DNA of 64,000 bases, taken from NCBI GenBank assembly GCA_030077755.1, contig JAQJZZ010000017.1:1798001-1862000 (forward strand), in the 5' to 3' direction. The stretch's first letter is position 1. Each line of letters begins with the position of its first letter. Both the position numbers and the translations under genes were made by a program. This stretch comes from Filosporella fistucella. Lineage: Eukaryota; Ascomycota; Leotiomycetes; Helotiales. The notes under the pieces are model-generated. The model did no database searches. It was not told the origin of the DNA and saw only the letters and a list, made by a program, of their open reading frames with translations. Below are positions 13,881-27,568 of the stretch, piece by piece.

Positions 13881-14078
13881 ATAAAGGGATAAGAAGTGTG
13901 CTATCTAAGTATATGATAAATAATATAATAATCAAAATAATAGGGGTGGTATTTAAAAGAAAAAAAAGGATTTTATTATTAAGTTATGCTTAGGTTATAT
14001 TATATATAAAGTGAGCACCAGAGCGGAAAAACTATTTACCGGTAAAATATATAACCTAAAATCACAGGGCTTTAACCT
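13881..14078 (+). repeat. Terminal repeat of about 200 bp, copy 3
   Basis: Same sequence as 2,641-2,839 and inverted relative to 4,051-4,249, here at the 3' side of copy B. It ends ...GGGCTTTAACC and is followed by about 50 bp of unassigned sequence, then the relic that starts at 14,130. Confidence 0.85.
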
Positions 14079-14129
14079 TATCACATACGTCCTCCCCTAA
14101 AAATAGTTATTCCTTAATTATTTTAGACT

Positions 14130-15612
14130 TACTTTTCTGCATTTTAATCCTTTATAAAGTAAAGACCCTCCTTATAAGCTTTTATTAAAACCCCCTTATC
14201 TAATATATTTATATCTAGCTTAATCTTAGGCATAGGAGTTTTAAAAGCATAAGATTGCTTTAAGTAAAAATAAAATGACTTCTCCTTAAATATACGCTTT
14301 TCCTCCTTTATTATATCCTTATATAATGCTAAAGCCATACGCGTAGCTCTTTTACGTCCTTTTATAATAAATTTATAAGTAGCTTCCTTATTATTACCTA
14401 ATAATATATTCCTCTCCTTTAAAATTATAAGTGAGCTCTAATATTTATAATATATGAGAGCATTAAATAAGGCCCCTAAACCCCTTAGTTTAAAGCTTAT
14501 AAGGAATTTAAAGGGTATAACGCCATATTTATTAGCTAGGCCGGATGGCATAATTATTAGGGCAATCTAATCTCTATGCGACTCGGATAATATATGCTAA
14601 GTGCCTCCCTTAATCACTTCTAAATTCTCCTTATTATCCTATATGCCCATAAATTAAGGGAGCATTATGCGTCGCACCTTTATAATAGGGCCTATAATAC
14701 CGTAGGATATTAATAGCAATGTGATTTACGCGTCTCCTGGCTTATAAGGTATATTCCTCTATTCCTCTAATCCTAAAACTTTAATATCTTCTTTAATAAA
14801 GAGCTAATTAGTAATCTAATAAATAAATCCATTTATAGCCTATCCTTAAGCAATTACGTAATCCTATTATTCTCTTAACTTATGCTATATTTTAGGTAAA
14901 ATAAATATGCAATTCTTATCATCCTCTTTATTTATTAATATTATTCCTTAAATTATGTGCACGCCACGCTACTTGGCTAATAAGTCTAATATATTAAGAT
15001 TAATATAGCAAAAATAAGTATTATTTCCGGAAACGTAATATTTCATATAATAGGAATAGCTAATTAAATGCTATATAATATTAGGTCTTAATGCCGCATA
15101 TAGCATATAATAGGCATAATTTTAGCGTATTAGCTATTAAGCGATTAAGTAAAATATATTTCTTAGCTAGCTAATATTCTTATAATTATTAATTTCTTAA
15201 AGATGCTAATAATATATATTAAACTCATTTAATATTTATTTTTTTAATTCCGGGATTTAAAACCACTAATTAAAGAATAGGGTAATAATGGATCTATTAG
15301 CCTTTTATTTAGGAAAAATCGTGGAATCCTAAGCATTTAATATCTTTTCTTAATTAAAAATAAAATCGGTTCCCTATTTATTATAAAAGAACTTATAAGG
15401 GCCCAATCCATTTAAAGGTTTTAATAATTAACTTATAACTCAAAACCATTAATATATCACCTTATTAGTCTTTAATTTTCCAATATTTAAGTAATAATTT
15501 AGCATATATTTTAATCAATAGTCTAAAAGAAGTCAATTTAAGCGTTTGATATAAAGCCTAATTTGTCTTGCCATAAGCCGTTTATATAAAAAGTAAACCT
15601 TTTTAAATATAT
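14130..15612 (-). mobile_element. Unidentified coding relic D', RIP-mutated
   Basis: This is an inverted repeat of 25,425-26,756. Read on the minus strand it looks like one long protein of several hundred residues interrupted by TAA and TAG. The only open piece of note is 14,144-14,338 (64 codons, with ALALYKDIIKEEKRIFKEK and KIKLDINILDKGV). It directly abuts the 3' end of Gypsy copy C at about 15,613, without the 200-bp repeat. I do not recognise the family; a transposase or another retroelement protein are both possible. Confidence 0.5.
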
Positions 15613-18600
15613 GCATTTTAGCTAATAGCTTTATCCTAATTATAATTTTAAGTGCCTTCTTCTTTTTTACCATAATCTTTTAGCTCTCCGTAATATCTTT
15701 TATATAGCAGCACTAGCTATTTATTACCTATATATCCTTATTATTTTCTTTATTATTCGCTAGTTCTTTTTTTATATTATTTATTTCCTCTTTATCTAGC
15801 TTATTTATAGGTCCTAGAATCATGCCATATTTCTCCGCTTCCTCTTATAGCATGCGAATTCCTTTAGATTTAATAATCCGACCATTACCTTTAAAATTTA
15901 TATTAAGAACCGGTAAATTTTAGCCCGCCGGGCGGGGTGAAATTTCTTTATTATTATTCTCACTATTTAGCTATATTAGGTTTTTAGGGATAGATTCTTT
16001 AATTATTCTTATATTTATCTCTTTTAGAAATCTATAAATATTAAAGGTTATTCCTAATTCTTGTGCTTATTATAATAAAATTTCCTTTATCTTTTTATTC
16101 CAAATTTTTTATGCTTTATTAAAATTATTAAATATAAGACCCTTAACTAGCTTGGCCCATTTCTTTCCATTAATAAAACGTTAAATAGCTATAATATTTA
16201 TTAAGCATATAAATTGCTTTAAGCTATTAATAAGTCGAGCTAGCTTTTTATATGCGTAAAGGAAATTTAATAAGTAATTTATCTCATTTAATCACTTTAT
16301 AATATTATTATTCTTTTACTAATTATAAATCGCCTTTTTTGCCTTATATATTTAATCCCATTTCTTTTTATTCTCTTTAATAATTAATAGCGCTTATGCT
16401 TACTTATTAGCAAACTCGTCTTTAAATATATATGTCTAATAAGCTTTACCCTCTTATATAAATAAGAATACCTCCTTAATTATATTTAATACCTTTTTAT
16501 AATATTATAATATATTTTAAAGAATTTTTGCCTTAATCTTATACTTATTTTATTTTAAGATACCGGCAAGATAATCCTTTACCTCTTATATATTTTGAAA
16601 TATTATATTAATAATAAGAGCAATGCTCTTAAATTAAATGTCTAGTGCGTTTTTTATAATTATAATATAATCGGTTTTCTTATATGGTTTAAAAGGAAAA
16701 AGATTAAAAAGGAAAGAACGTTTTTAAGGAAAAAAATCCTTAAATAATTGATTTGATTTAGCTAAAGGTAAATTGTATATAGCTTATAATTAAAAGCTAT
16801 TAAGTAAATAATTTAATTTTTAATTAATTATTCGCCTTTGCCCCTTACCTTAAATGTCTTTTTATTTAAATAAACTTTTTAGCGCTAACCTTAACCTTAA
16901 TAAAATAACCAAAAATAGCCCTTAAGGACTTAAAGAAATATATTGCCATTTATAATAAGGGCAAAAAGTAAGCTAGTGCTATTATAAAGGCTACTTTAAT
17001 AGGTACTCGCTCTTTATAGCATTTATAAAGTTTAACTTTAATTAATAATTTGCTTTTGCTTTTTTTCCTTTTTAAGATTTAATAATTCGCTTTTATATAA
17101 TAGCAAGCCTTATCCTTATCCTATTTTAAATATAAATACCCTTTTCTATTTCCTTTTAACTTTTTCTTTTTAATAATTTTTTAAGTTAACCAGGTAAGTG
17201 CCTCTTTATATTATTCCCTTCCTTACTTATAATAGTCCCTTCCTTAATTAGTCTCTTATAATATACCTTAAGCGCATTAAAATATTTTTACCTAAGCATT
17301 AAAATAATCCGTTTATTCTTAAGCACCTTAATCTTATTACCTTACTTAATAGAAATAATTAAATAAATATAGCTCCTTAAGTATTTATTATTTCTAATCC
17401 TATATACCGTGCTATTAATACCCTTATGCATAGCTTAATTAATCCTGCTCTTCCCTAGCCTATAACCGGATTTATTAAGGCTAGCATAGCTCTTACTCCT
17501 AATATTATTAAAGCTATTAGCCACTAATCCGCTGCCTAAAACCCTATTATTACTCTTAAAAAAGAGTCTTTTAATAATAAGGCTCTTACTTCTTTTCTTA
17601 GTAATCCAGCTATTTTAGCTGGTATTAAATTCATTACCACTTATATTAAAAATGCTAAACTCTTTAACCTAAATCCCGTTAATTATACTTTAAAATCTTT
17701 ATATAACGCTAGAGTTAAATACCGCCCTCTTTTTAATTACCTCTTTGGCATTTTATAATTTATTAACGCTATATCCCAAATTATATAAATAAAGGTTTAC
17801 TTATTTAAAGCTACCTTTAAACCTTACCTTAAAATCTAATTAGCTTATAACTATCTTAGCTATTCCCTTATTAGTCCCGATAATAGTATTTTAACCATTC
17901 TCGATAAAAAATATAATAGTAATAATTTTAACTTGCCTAAGTTTTCTTATAATAAAGCTATTATTACTAATTACCTAAATTATTAATAATGGATTAAACA
18001 TTTTCTAAATATTAATAACCCTATTATAATTAAGCCTCATTGCTATTACCCTGCTTTATCCCGTCCTTTTATTATTAAAAAGGCTTCTACGTCCATTATT
18101 CCTAATAAAAAAGACCATAGTATTAAAGATTCTCTTATTTCTTCCGGAAAAGGCAAAGGAAAAGCCATTATAAAGTCATTTATTACTAGTTCTTTATTTG
18201 CCAAAAAGACTAAAAAGCATAAGGCCCCTAATTCTAATATTAAGGACGATTTTAATGCTATTATAAACGCCAATCCTATTCCATTTAAAAAGCCAAAGCT
18301 TAAATTAATCTATATGCCTATAGCTAGTTTACTTTTTATAAGTTTTCCTCCTATTGCTCTTATTAAACAAACCAAATTTAAGAAAACTTTGCTACCTTTA
18401 TATCCTAAAACTAAGCCTAAACCAACCCTAAAAAAAGTTAGAAAACCTAAGAAAAAAATAAAGAAATTTAAGAAGCTTGCTCTTATTCTATTTAAATTAT
18501 TTAAATGAATTATAACTAAAAAAAGTCTTAAAGATCATATATCCTTAGCCGCCTATAATCCTAATAAGGAGGCTAGTAATAAATCTAAGAATAATAAAGA

Positions 18601-21600
18601 AGCTAGCGAGAATTAAATAAAAGTCTATTCCTATTAAAGTAGCATTCTTTTTCAGGAATCAAATAAATAATGGCATGGATAAAATAAATACCTAGGGCAA
18701 AATAAAATAATAGATATAATAAAATATAAAAATGAAATTAAATACTAATTCTTCCCCCCTTTTAATAAATAAAACTTTTTATATAAGCTATTCCTAGGTA
18801 TATTATAATTTATCTCATTAAGCGGGGTAAAATTTCTTATTATTAAATCCACTTATTATATATTAATTATTACCATTTAAAATAACCCTAAAACTTTACC
18901 TGGCTAATATTACTATTTAATAAGCTTCTTATCTTTTCATTTCTGCCTCCCTTTTTTCTATTCCCCTAATTAATAGATTTAAATCCCTTAATTCCTTTAG
19001 TGGAATTTTTATAATTTCTTTATTATTTCCTCCTTCCTATTTTATTCCTTTATTATCTCCATTTCCGTCCCTTATTTCCGTATTATCTTTAATTAATATA
19101 GGATCTCAAATATCTTACCTTTGCTTAAAGACTTTTATTTTATTATTAATATCTGTCCTATATAATTTTATCTTATTTATTTTTTTTAAAAAGTATATTC
19201 CCTTATTAGTAATTACCTTATTAACCCTAAATGGACCTAGCTACTTATACCTAAGCTTTAATCGCGAGGATATATTTATCTCTTATAATATATTATATAA
19301 TAAAATAATATTTCCCCTTTTTATTTCCTGGATTTAAATTTATTTAAATCTATTAAATTAATCCTTATTAATAATATGCATTTTCTTTTATTTTGCTATG
19401 GCTTTTTTTAAATCCTTATCCCTTAGCTAAATTTATTTAACCCTAATTGCTAAGAGCTTTATTATGCTTTAAATACTTTCTTAATTTAAAATTCTTTATA
19501 TAGGGATCCATATTTTTATAAGTAATACTGCCTTTAATCCATAGTTTAAGTAAAAGGGCGAAAACCCAATTATTATCTTTATTATCGCTTTATTAGCTAG
19601 CATTATAATATATAAATTATTTACTTACTTTTTCTTTCCTCCGTTTATTATCCTGGCTAAGGCTTTAATAATTAGCTTATATCCTCTTTTTATTATCCCA
19701 TTTATAATAGCATAATAAGTAGAGATTATAACGCATTAAATATTATACTTTTACGTTAATTTCTTAATTAAGCCTTTATTTTTTAGCCCTTTATTAATGA
19801 CTAGCTTCCTAAAAACCTTATGCCGGCAAATTATATCTTCTTATATAAAATTAGTTATTAATTCCGAGGTTATTATACTTAATATATATCCTTTAACCTA
19901 GCTTAAGAGATTATATTATGCTATGACTAAGTATTTCTTCCCTTTATATTTTGGCATATAAATAATATTTAGGCTTACCTTTAATTAAAGAGCACTAAAT
20001 TAAGTTAAATATAAAGGTTCCTCTTATTAAGCGCTGCTTTATAGCTAGCACCTATTATATCCTAAGATAAATGCTTTTATGTCTTTATAATAAGAGTCTT
20101 AAAAATATCTCTTAGCCACTTTTTAATAAGTGCTTTCTCTTCCTTTATGCCTGGTTTTATTATAGAGTGCTTAAAGAATTACTTTTCTTTTAATTTTTAA
20201 ATTAATTATTCTTCTTTTTAGCAAACCCTTATTCGCCCTTTAAAATAGCACCCCTCTCTTAATCCTATAATTAAGCGCTCGCGTTTTAAATTGTTTAAAA
20301 TCGGATTTCGCGACTTATATAAGCTTCTTAAGTATTATTAAAAATTTAGCTATTAGCCTTAAATTGAGACTCTAATCTCCTTTTAGCAAAAATGCTTAAG
20401 TAGGTTTAACTTTAATCTTATAATATAAAATAATTTAATAAAAATCCATATAAGCATTAATAAAATTATTAATATCTTTCTCTTAAGCTTTAAGTCTTAA
20501 TTCCTCTTTTATTACCGGTCGCTAAAATAGCTTATTTATAATAATATATTTTTTCTTAAGCACGTGCTTAATATTAAAATTAAATAGCCGGATTTATACT
20601 ATTTATTAAATTACTAATGCTCCTGGTAAATCGGATATAATAAAATTTAACTAAGCTATTAGGATAGCTATATTAGTCTTTAATAGGAAGTATACCTTAT
20701 AGAGATATTTTTAAACCTTTTTAAGAGCCTTTAAAATGCCTTTATATTTTCTTTTTATCGCGTTATAATTTTGCTCGGCCTATGACTATTATTTATTATT
20801 ATATCGGACCGGGTGCCTTTTCTTATTAATATCTAATTATATTAAAACCATTCCTTATTTATAAAGACTAGCATCTATTATCAAAATAATTAAGCTAGCG
20901 CCTAAGGATATATTTAATCGCATAAGTGCTAGTGCCAAAATTAAAGCTAGTTTTAATAAATCCATAATAAGATTATGCTCTTTTAATTATATAAATTTTA
21001 CCCCCTTATAAAGTAATTAATAAAGCGATATCGCGATAATTGCAAAATCCTTAATTTATATTTAATAATAAACGTAAATTTTAATAAACGCCCAAACCTC
21101 TATTATTAAAGAATACTTCTTTTAATTAATAATTTTTAACACCTTTTTACTATTTAATAAACGTCCTTATATATAATACACATATTTAACTAGCTTAATT
21201 CCATTTACTCTAAACTGTGATTTTGGCCCAATTATAGCTCCTGCCCTCTTAATATTTATTAAAACTTGGTCTAAATTAATTAAGTGCTTTAAAATAAACT
21301 TTTAAATCTTAGGGGCAGCTTTCTCCTTATTATACCTTATATGTGGACTAAGAATAGGAATATTATTTATAAAGATTTTATAATATTTAGGAATATAATC
21401 TTTTAAAATTGCCTTTCTTGCCCTTATAAATTAAGCGATAAAATTCATAGCACCTTATATTAAAGTTATATATTTAATTAGCCCTTGAGACGTTATAAAA
21501 GTAATTATATCCTTGCTATTCAGGTATAAAGAAATCTAATTATATCTAAAATAAAAATTAATAAGTAATATAATCTAATATTTAATAAATTCTTCCGAGA

Positions 21601-24600
21601 TTTTATTTATATCTAATAATAAGTTAATATCTTAAATAGTAATAATATTATATTTTATAGCCGCATTAATTAATCTATGCTTTTTATTCTTTTTCTTTAT
21701 AGCAAATTACTAATTCCGGTAAGGTCTATAATAAAACTCTAATATATTAGCCTTAAATCGCTTATTAATTATCTTATTGATTTCCCTTGCCAAATGTCAT
21801 AGCATAGCAAATCCGGGGCTTTGCCAGGCTTTATATAGCATAATTTATATTTCTTATAATAGAATAATATTTTTATTAATCCGTTTATATTTTAAAAACT
21901 CAAATATAATAGCCTTTTTCCTTTTAAATAATAGTTTTAATAATATCTCCTTTTTTCTTTCTTATAGCCCATCTCTTATAATTAATTTCTTAATCCTTTC
22001 TTTTATTAACCTATTTCCCTTTTTTATATTTAAAAACTTAAGAATTAGCTATATATCCTATTTATTCCTTAGCTTTATTAGCCCTTTTATTTGCTTTATT
22101 TTTAGCTTCTTTTATTTTTAATTTAGGTTTTTACCAGGTATTAACTTATTAGAAATATCTTCTTTTATAGGCATAACCTTATTAGCCTTATTCTTATATA
22201 TATTAAAAACGCTAATAATAAGAAAGAAATGCTTCGCTTAAAGTAAGGATATAAAATTAATCGCCCTTAAATAAGTAATATCGCTCTTAATATCTTTTAT
22301 ACTTATAAAAAATACCTTAATTCCTTTTTATTCCCAAATATCATTTTTTAATCCGCCAGGTAAGGTGAAATTTAAAGCTAATATCCCTTTCCTATTAACC
22401 TTAGTGCTTGGCTTATTAGACAGCCGCACCGCCTTTAACCCAGCTATAAGTTTCCTTATATAGCACTTCTTCCTTAACGGGAATTAGCTATATTAGCAAT
22501 GCAAGCTATAGCTTGCTTTATCCTCTTATTATTAATAATTATTATAAATTAAAAGCTATTCTTATATAAAAAGGAAAATAAGCTAATAATAATAAATGGC
22601 TACCCTAATATAATCTCATTTTATAGGTTATTTATAATAAAGAAGTTTATTATTATTTTTATGCTCTTAATTTTAATAATAATATTTTTATAAATCCTAA
22701 TAAACCTTTTCTTTTTATTACTATAATCAATTATCCTAAATTAAGGGTTAGGTCTAATTCTTAAGCTAGTTCGCTTAGCTAGCTTAATATTTATAATATT
22801 TATCTTGGCCCTATAATTAAATAGCGCTAGCCTCTTAATCCTTTTAATCTTTACCTAAAGCTTTGGACTAAATATAATAAAAGGCAGTTTAATTTCTTTT
22901 ATTATTATTAAATTTACTTAAACCTTATTATCCTCCGCTTTTTCTTTTATATATATTAATAAGATAATGGCTATATTCTTAAATAATATTTTTATAGCAT
23001 ATTCAAATAAGCTAGAATCTCCCTTTTAATAATCCTTTTTAGCTTATTATTTAAGATTTTATTTATAAGTTTTAAAGGATTAATAAAGCGCTTTAATATA
23101 TTTAAATATTACTTAATTCTTTAAGCTATTCTTGGTCCCGCCTTTTTTAAAGCCTTAATCTACTCTTTATTAATATTTATTTCCTTAACTTTATTACTCT
23201 TAATTACCTTATTCTCTATAATTATCTTTTTCTAATTCCTAGCCTTAGAGATTTTTAAGATAACCATCTTTTTTTCCTTATTAATTCTCTCTTTTAATAT
23301 GCGCTTTAGATTTTCTTATCTTTCTTCTTTTATAGCTTCTTTCCCCTTTTAAAGCACGGTAATTATTATAGAAATCCCCGAATTAATATTTTCCTTAATC
23401 TCTTTATTATTTAATTTATTTATTTAAATAATAGTATTAAATATTTTACCTATATTTATATGCCGAGCCAGGGTAAGCTAAGGTAGCGTTTATTCCTAAA
23501 AATAATAAATAATATCCTTTCCTTTTTCCCCTTTAAGAATATATACGGACTTTTTTCCTTTATTTAATCTCCCTAAATATATTCTTCCTTTAATGGTTTT
23601 ATAAATAAGGCCTTATTCGTAATTAATCCTAAAATTAGGATATTACTATTTAAAGTAACCTTCTTTTAAGTAATAATAATAGCGTGCTATTTAAGGGCAA
23701 TATATTTCTTTAATAAAAGCACTTATATTAGAAATTGATCCCTTAGGTAAAGCTAAAGTATTAATCTTATTAATAATATTAATTAAGTAAATACCACGAT
23801 TCCCCCTATTAGGCGGGATAAACCGAACCCGTTAGCCTCTTATCCCTATATCTATAATTGCTTTAATAAATATAGCTAGAGATTGGAAAGCCTTAATTAA
23901 ATCCTTAATTATTCCTTTAAAGATTACTTAGGCTCGCGGGGCTATAATAAGGACTATAAACTGCTTTTTCCTTAATATTTAAGCCGTATTTCCAAATTAA
24001 TTTATTAATTAATTTAGGTTCTCGCGCCCTTAAGCATTAGAATTAAATTCTTAAACCATTTTATTACTCGCTAAAATCTTAATAATAATCTTAATTATAT
24101 TAATATATATTATTATAAAGGGAAGCTTAATATTAATTTTATTCTTTTAAATAACCTTGCTTTAAATCCCTTAAGGAAAACCGTTTAAAAACTATATTTC
24201 CCTTATATAATCCTTAATTTAATCCTTCTTTTTTAACGCAAATAATATAGCCGTGAATTATCGGATATAAGCACGCGTTTTAGCCTTATTATTATGCTTT
24301 TTATCCTTTAAAGCCTTTAGGAAAGCGCGAGAATTTATTTGCTAAATAGTATTATAATCTTTATATTTAGTCATAAGTGCTTTAATTAATATATTCTAGT
24401 TTTAATTAATCCATTTTTATAAAGTTTTAATATATTAGCCTATAGCTATGGCATAATATCTCGGTAGCCGTTTAATTTTCCCCTTTTTATTTTACTTAGC
24501 ATCTTTAGCTTAATCTTTAAACCTCTTTAAGAATTTTATAATATTATATCCTTTAAAGTATAAAGCCTTAGGATTATATGGAAGGGATATAATAAGTATT

Positions 24601-25218
24601 ACCCTTATAAATATTATAGCTATTATTTAAGTAATTTAATCCTATATTATATCCGGTTTTTCCTTAAAAAGAAATTCTAATTTATCCGGAAAGCTTATTA
24701 ATAATATTAAAAATTAAAAATTTAATAACTTATATTTTAAAAATTTAAGTAAAACCTATATGCTTAATAAAATTATTATTAAAAGGATTTATAAGACAAA
24801 TATAATTAATCCTTATAACTTAATTTTTATATTATCTTCCTTATTCCCTTTCCTATTATTCCATTTTAACTTTTCCTTCTTAACCTTAGCAAGCTTTGCT
24901 TATATTTGCTTTCGCTTAATATTTATTTGCTTATCTATTTCCACCATTATTAATTTTGGCTAAGCTTAGCTCTATATTAATAAGAGAATCCTACTTTATA
25001 ATTAAAATTTAATATAATAATTTGCTCTTATATTAAGGCCTTATATTATAGCCTAAATTCCTAATTATTAGACTTTTAATTCTAGATTAATTATTACCGC
25101 TTTTTTTAATTAATTAATATATTTATAACCGATAAAACCGATTCTTATCTCTTAAATACGTCCTTATTAATATGGATTGAATATATATTATCTTTTATTC
25201 CTTATATAGGTTATTAAT
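15613..25218 (-). mobile_element. Ty3/Gypsy-like element copy C, RIP-mutated
   Basis: Inverted counterpart of copy B along its whole length (4,250 pairs with about 25,218; 10,880-10,980 with 18,500-18,600; 13,878 with about 15,615). On the minus strand: gag about 23,300-25,000, protease about 22,790-22,835, RT catalytic region about 21,350-21,390, RNase H about 20,500-20,900, integrase about 19,100-20,200. The stretch 15,613-18,620 is the extra downstream segment, whose plus strand carries a Lys-rich relic reading frame (open at 18,314-18,508). B and C have different sets of transitions, so each was mutated independently or over several cycles. Confidence 0.8.
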
Positions 25219-25417
25219 ATAAAGGGATAGGAAGTGTACCATTTAAGTGCATAATAAATAATATAATAACTAAAATAATAGGGGTGGTATTTAAAAGAAG
25301 AAAAAGGATTTTATTATTAAGTTATGCTCGGGCTATATTATATATAAAGTGAGCACTAGAGCGGAAAAACTATTTACCGGTAAAATATATAACCTAAAAT
25401 CATAGGGCTTTAACTCT
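25219..25417 (+). repeat. Terminal repeat of about 200 bp, copy 4
   Basis: At the 5' end of minus-strand copy C, in the position and relative orientation seen for copies A and B. It ends ...GGGCTTTAACTC and is followed within about 10 bp by relic D. Confidence 0.85.
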
Positions 25418-25424
25418 ACCATAA

Positions 25425-26756
25425 TACTTATTTAAAAAGGTCTACTTTCCATATAAACGCCTTATAATAAGATAAATTAGGCTTTATATTAAACGCTTAA
25501 ATCGATTTCTTTTAAATTATCGGTTAAAATATATATTAAATTATTACTTGAATATTAGAAAACTAAAGACTAATAAAATAATATATTAATAATTCCAAAT
25601 TATAAGTTAATTATTAAGACCTTTTAATAAATTAAGCCCTTATAAGTTCTTTTATAATAAGTAAGGAACCGATTTTGCTTTTAATTAAGAAAAGATATTA
25701 AATGCTTAAAACCCTATAATTTTTCTTAAATAAAAGGCTAATAGATCCGTTATTACCCTGCTTTTTAATTAATAGTTTTAAAACCCGGAATTAAAGAAAT
25801 AAATATTAGATAAGTTTAATATATATTATTAGCATCTTTGAGAAATTAATAGTTATAAGAATATTAGCTAGCTAAGAAATATATTTTACTTAATTACTTA
25901 ATAGCTAATATGCTAAGATTATACCTATTATATATTATATATAATATTAAGACCCAATATTATATAGCATTTAATTAATTACCCCTATTATATAAAATAT
26001 TATATTCCCGGAAATAATACTTATTTTTATTGTATTAATTTTAATATATTAGACTTATTAGCCAAATAATATAGCATATATATGATTTAAGGAATAATAT
26101 TAATAAATAAAGAGAATAATAAGAATTATATATTTATTTTACCTAAAATATAATATAAGCTAAGAAAATAATAAGATTATATAATTGCTTAAGGATAGGC
26201 TATAAATAAATTTATTTATTAGATTATTAATTAATTCTTTATTAAAGAGGATATTAAAGTTTTAGGATTAGAGGGATAAAGGAATATATCCTATAAGCTA
26301 GGAAACGCGTAAATTATATTGCTATTAATATCCCACAATATTATAGGCCCTATTATAAAGGTATAATGCATAATGCTCCCTTAATTTATAAGCATATAGG
26401 ATAATAAGAAGAATTTGGAAATAATTAAGGAAGGTATTTAGCATATGCTATTTAAATTATATAAAAATTAGATTATCCTAATAGTTATACTATTTGGCTT
26501 AGCTAATAAATATAGCGCTATATCCTTTAAATTTCTTATAAGCTTTAAATTAAGGGGTTTAAGGGCCTTATTTAATGCTCTCATATATTATAAATATTAG
26601 AGCTTACTTATAATTTTAAAGGAGAGGAATATATTATTAGGTAATAATAAGGAAGCTACTTATAGATTTATTATAAAAGGACATAAAAGAGTTATATATG
26701 TGGCTTTGGCATTATATAAAGATATAATAAAGGAGGAAAAGCATATATTTAAGGAG
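25425..26756 (+). mobile_element. Unidentified coding relic D (second copy)
   Basis: Inverted repeat of 14,130-15,612, read on the plus strand. Words such as KKYILLNYLIANML and GLANKYSAISFKFLISFK can be read through stops, but no family is recognised. The copy stops at about 26,756, where its partner continues (the equivalent of 14,280); here the LTR of the next element begins. The relic was therefore truncated by, or at, that insertion. Confidence 0.5.
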
Positions 26757-27568
26757 TTAAAAGGAAACTATTATTTATATAAATAAGCTTAGCCTAATTA
26801 TAACTTTTAAATTATTACTTAAATAATTTTTGCCCTAAGCTATTTTAGGGTAATAAATAGCTTTAATTATTTTAAAGTTTTATATAATTAATTAAATGCA
26901 TTTATTATTATATAATAATTTAATTTTCTAAATTACTTAGCCTTACGCGTAAATTTAGGCCCTTTAATTAATTAAAACCTTAGGTTTATAAGTATAAGAA
27001 AGCAAGATTATAAGAATTAGGCGAGTTTATTTACTCTTTAATATAAACTTAAATCAAATATAAAGCTATTCTTATATGCTAAGCTACGCGGCTAAAGCAA
27101 ATAAAAGTTATAAAATAGCATAATACCCAGGGAGTATAAGAGCTAATTAAGGCCTTATTAAAGCTATTTCCTTATATAAGAATTATAATTTATAAGATTA
27201 GTCGCACCTTAATAAGCTAAAATATAATTTTATAATAATACTCTTATATTATACTTAATTAAATCAAATTCTTATAAGGAAATATAAGTAATATAATGGC
27301 TTTTAATTACTATTATAAGAATTAATAAGGCCTAGGAATTAATACTAAGATAATATTATTAAAAGGGGGGAATCTTATTAAATATATAATTAGAATTATA
27401 ATTTTATATAACCTTAATTATTTAATTATATTTGATAATTTATAGGAATCTCTTAAGCACTCCTTAAATAATCTAATTCTAGTATTTTAAAAGGCTAGAA
27501 TTTAATTTCATATTAGAATATAACTTATTCTATTTATTAAATTGCCTTTTATTTATATGTCTTATATA
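26757..27568 (-). repeat. LTR (3' side) of Gypsy element E
   Basis: About 810 bp repeated nearly identically at 33,490-34,304 in the same orientation. Both copies share a start near CTATTATTTATATAAATAAG and an end near AAATTGCCTT. The copies differ by only a few transitions, far fewer than the Gypsy copies A, B and C, which suggests a younger insertion or RIP that hit both alike. Confidence 0.8.

Noticed and set aside
18314..18508. Open Lys-rich frame as a real small gene
   Set aside because: It is part of a RIP-mutated element; the matching segment in copy B is closed by stops.
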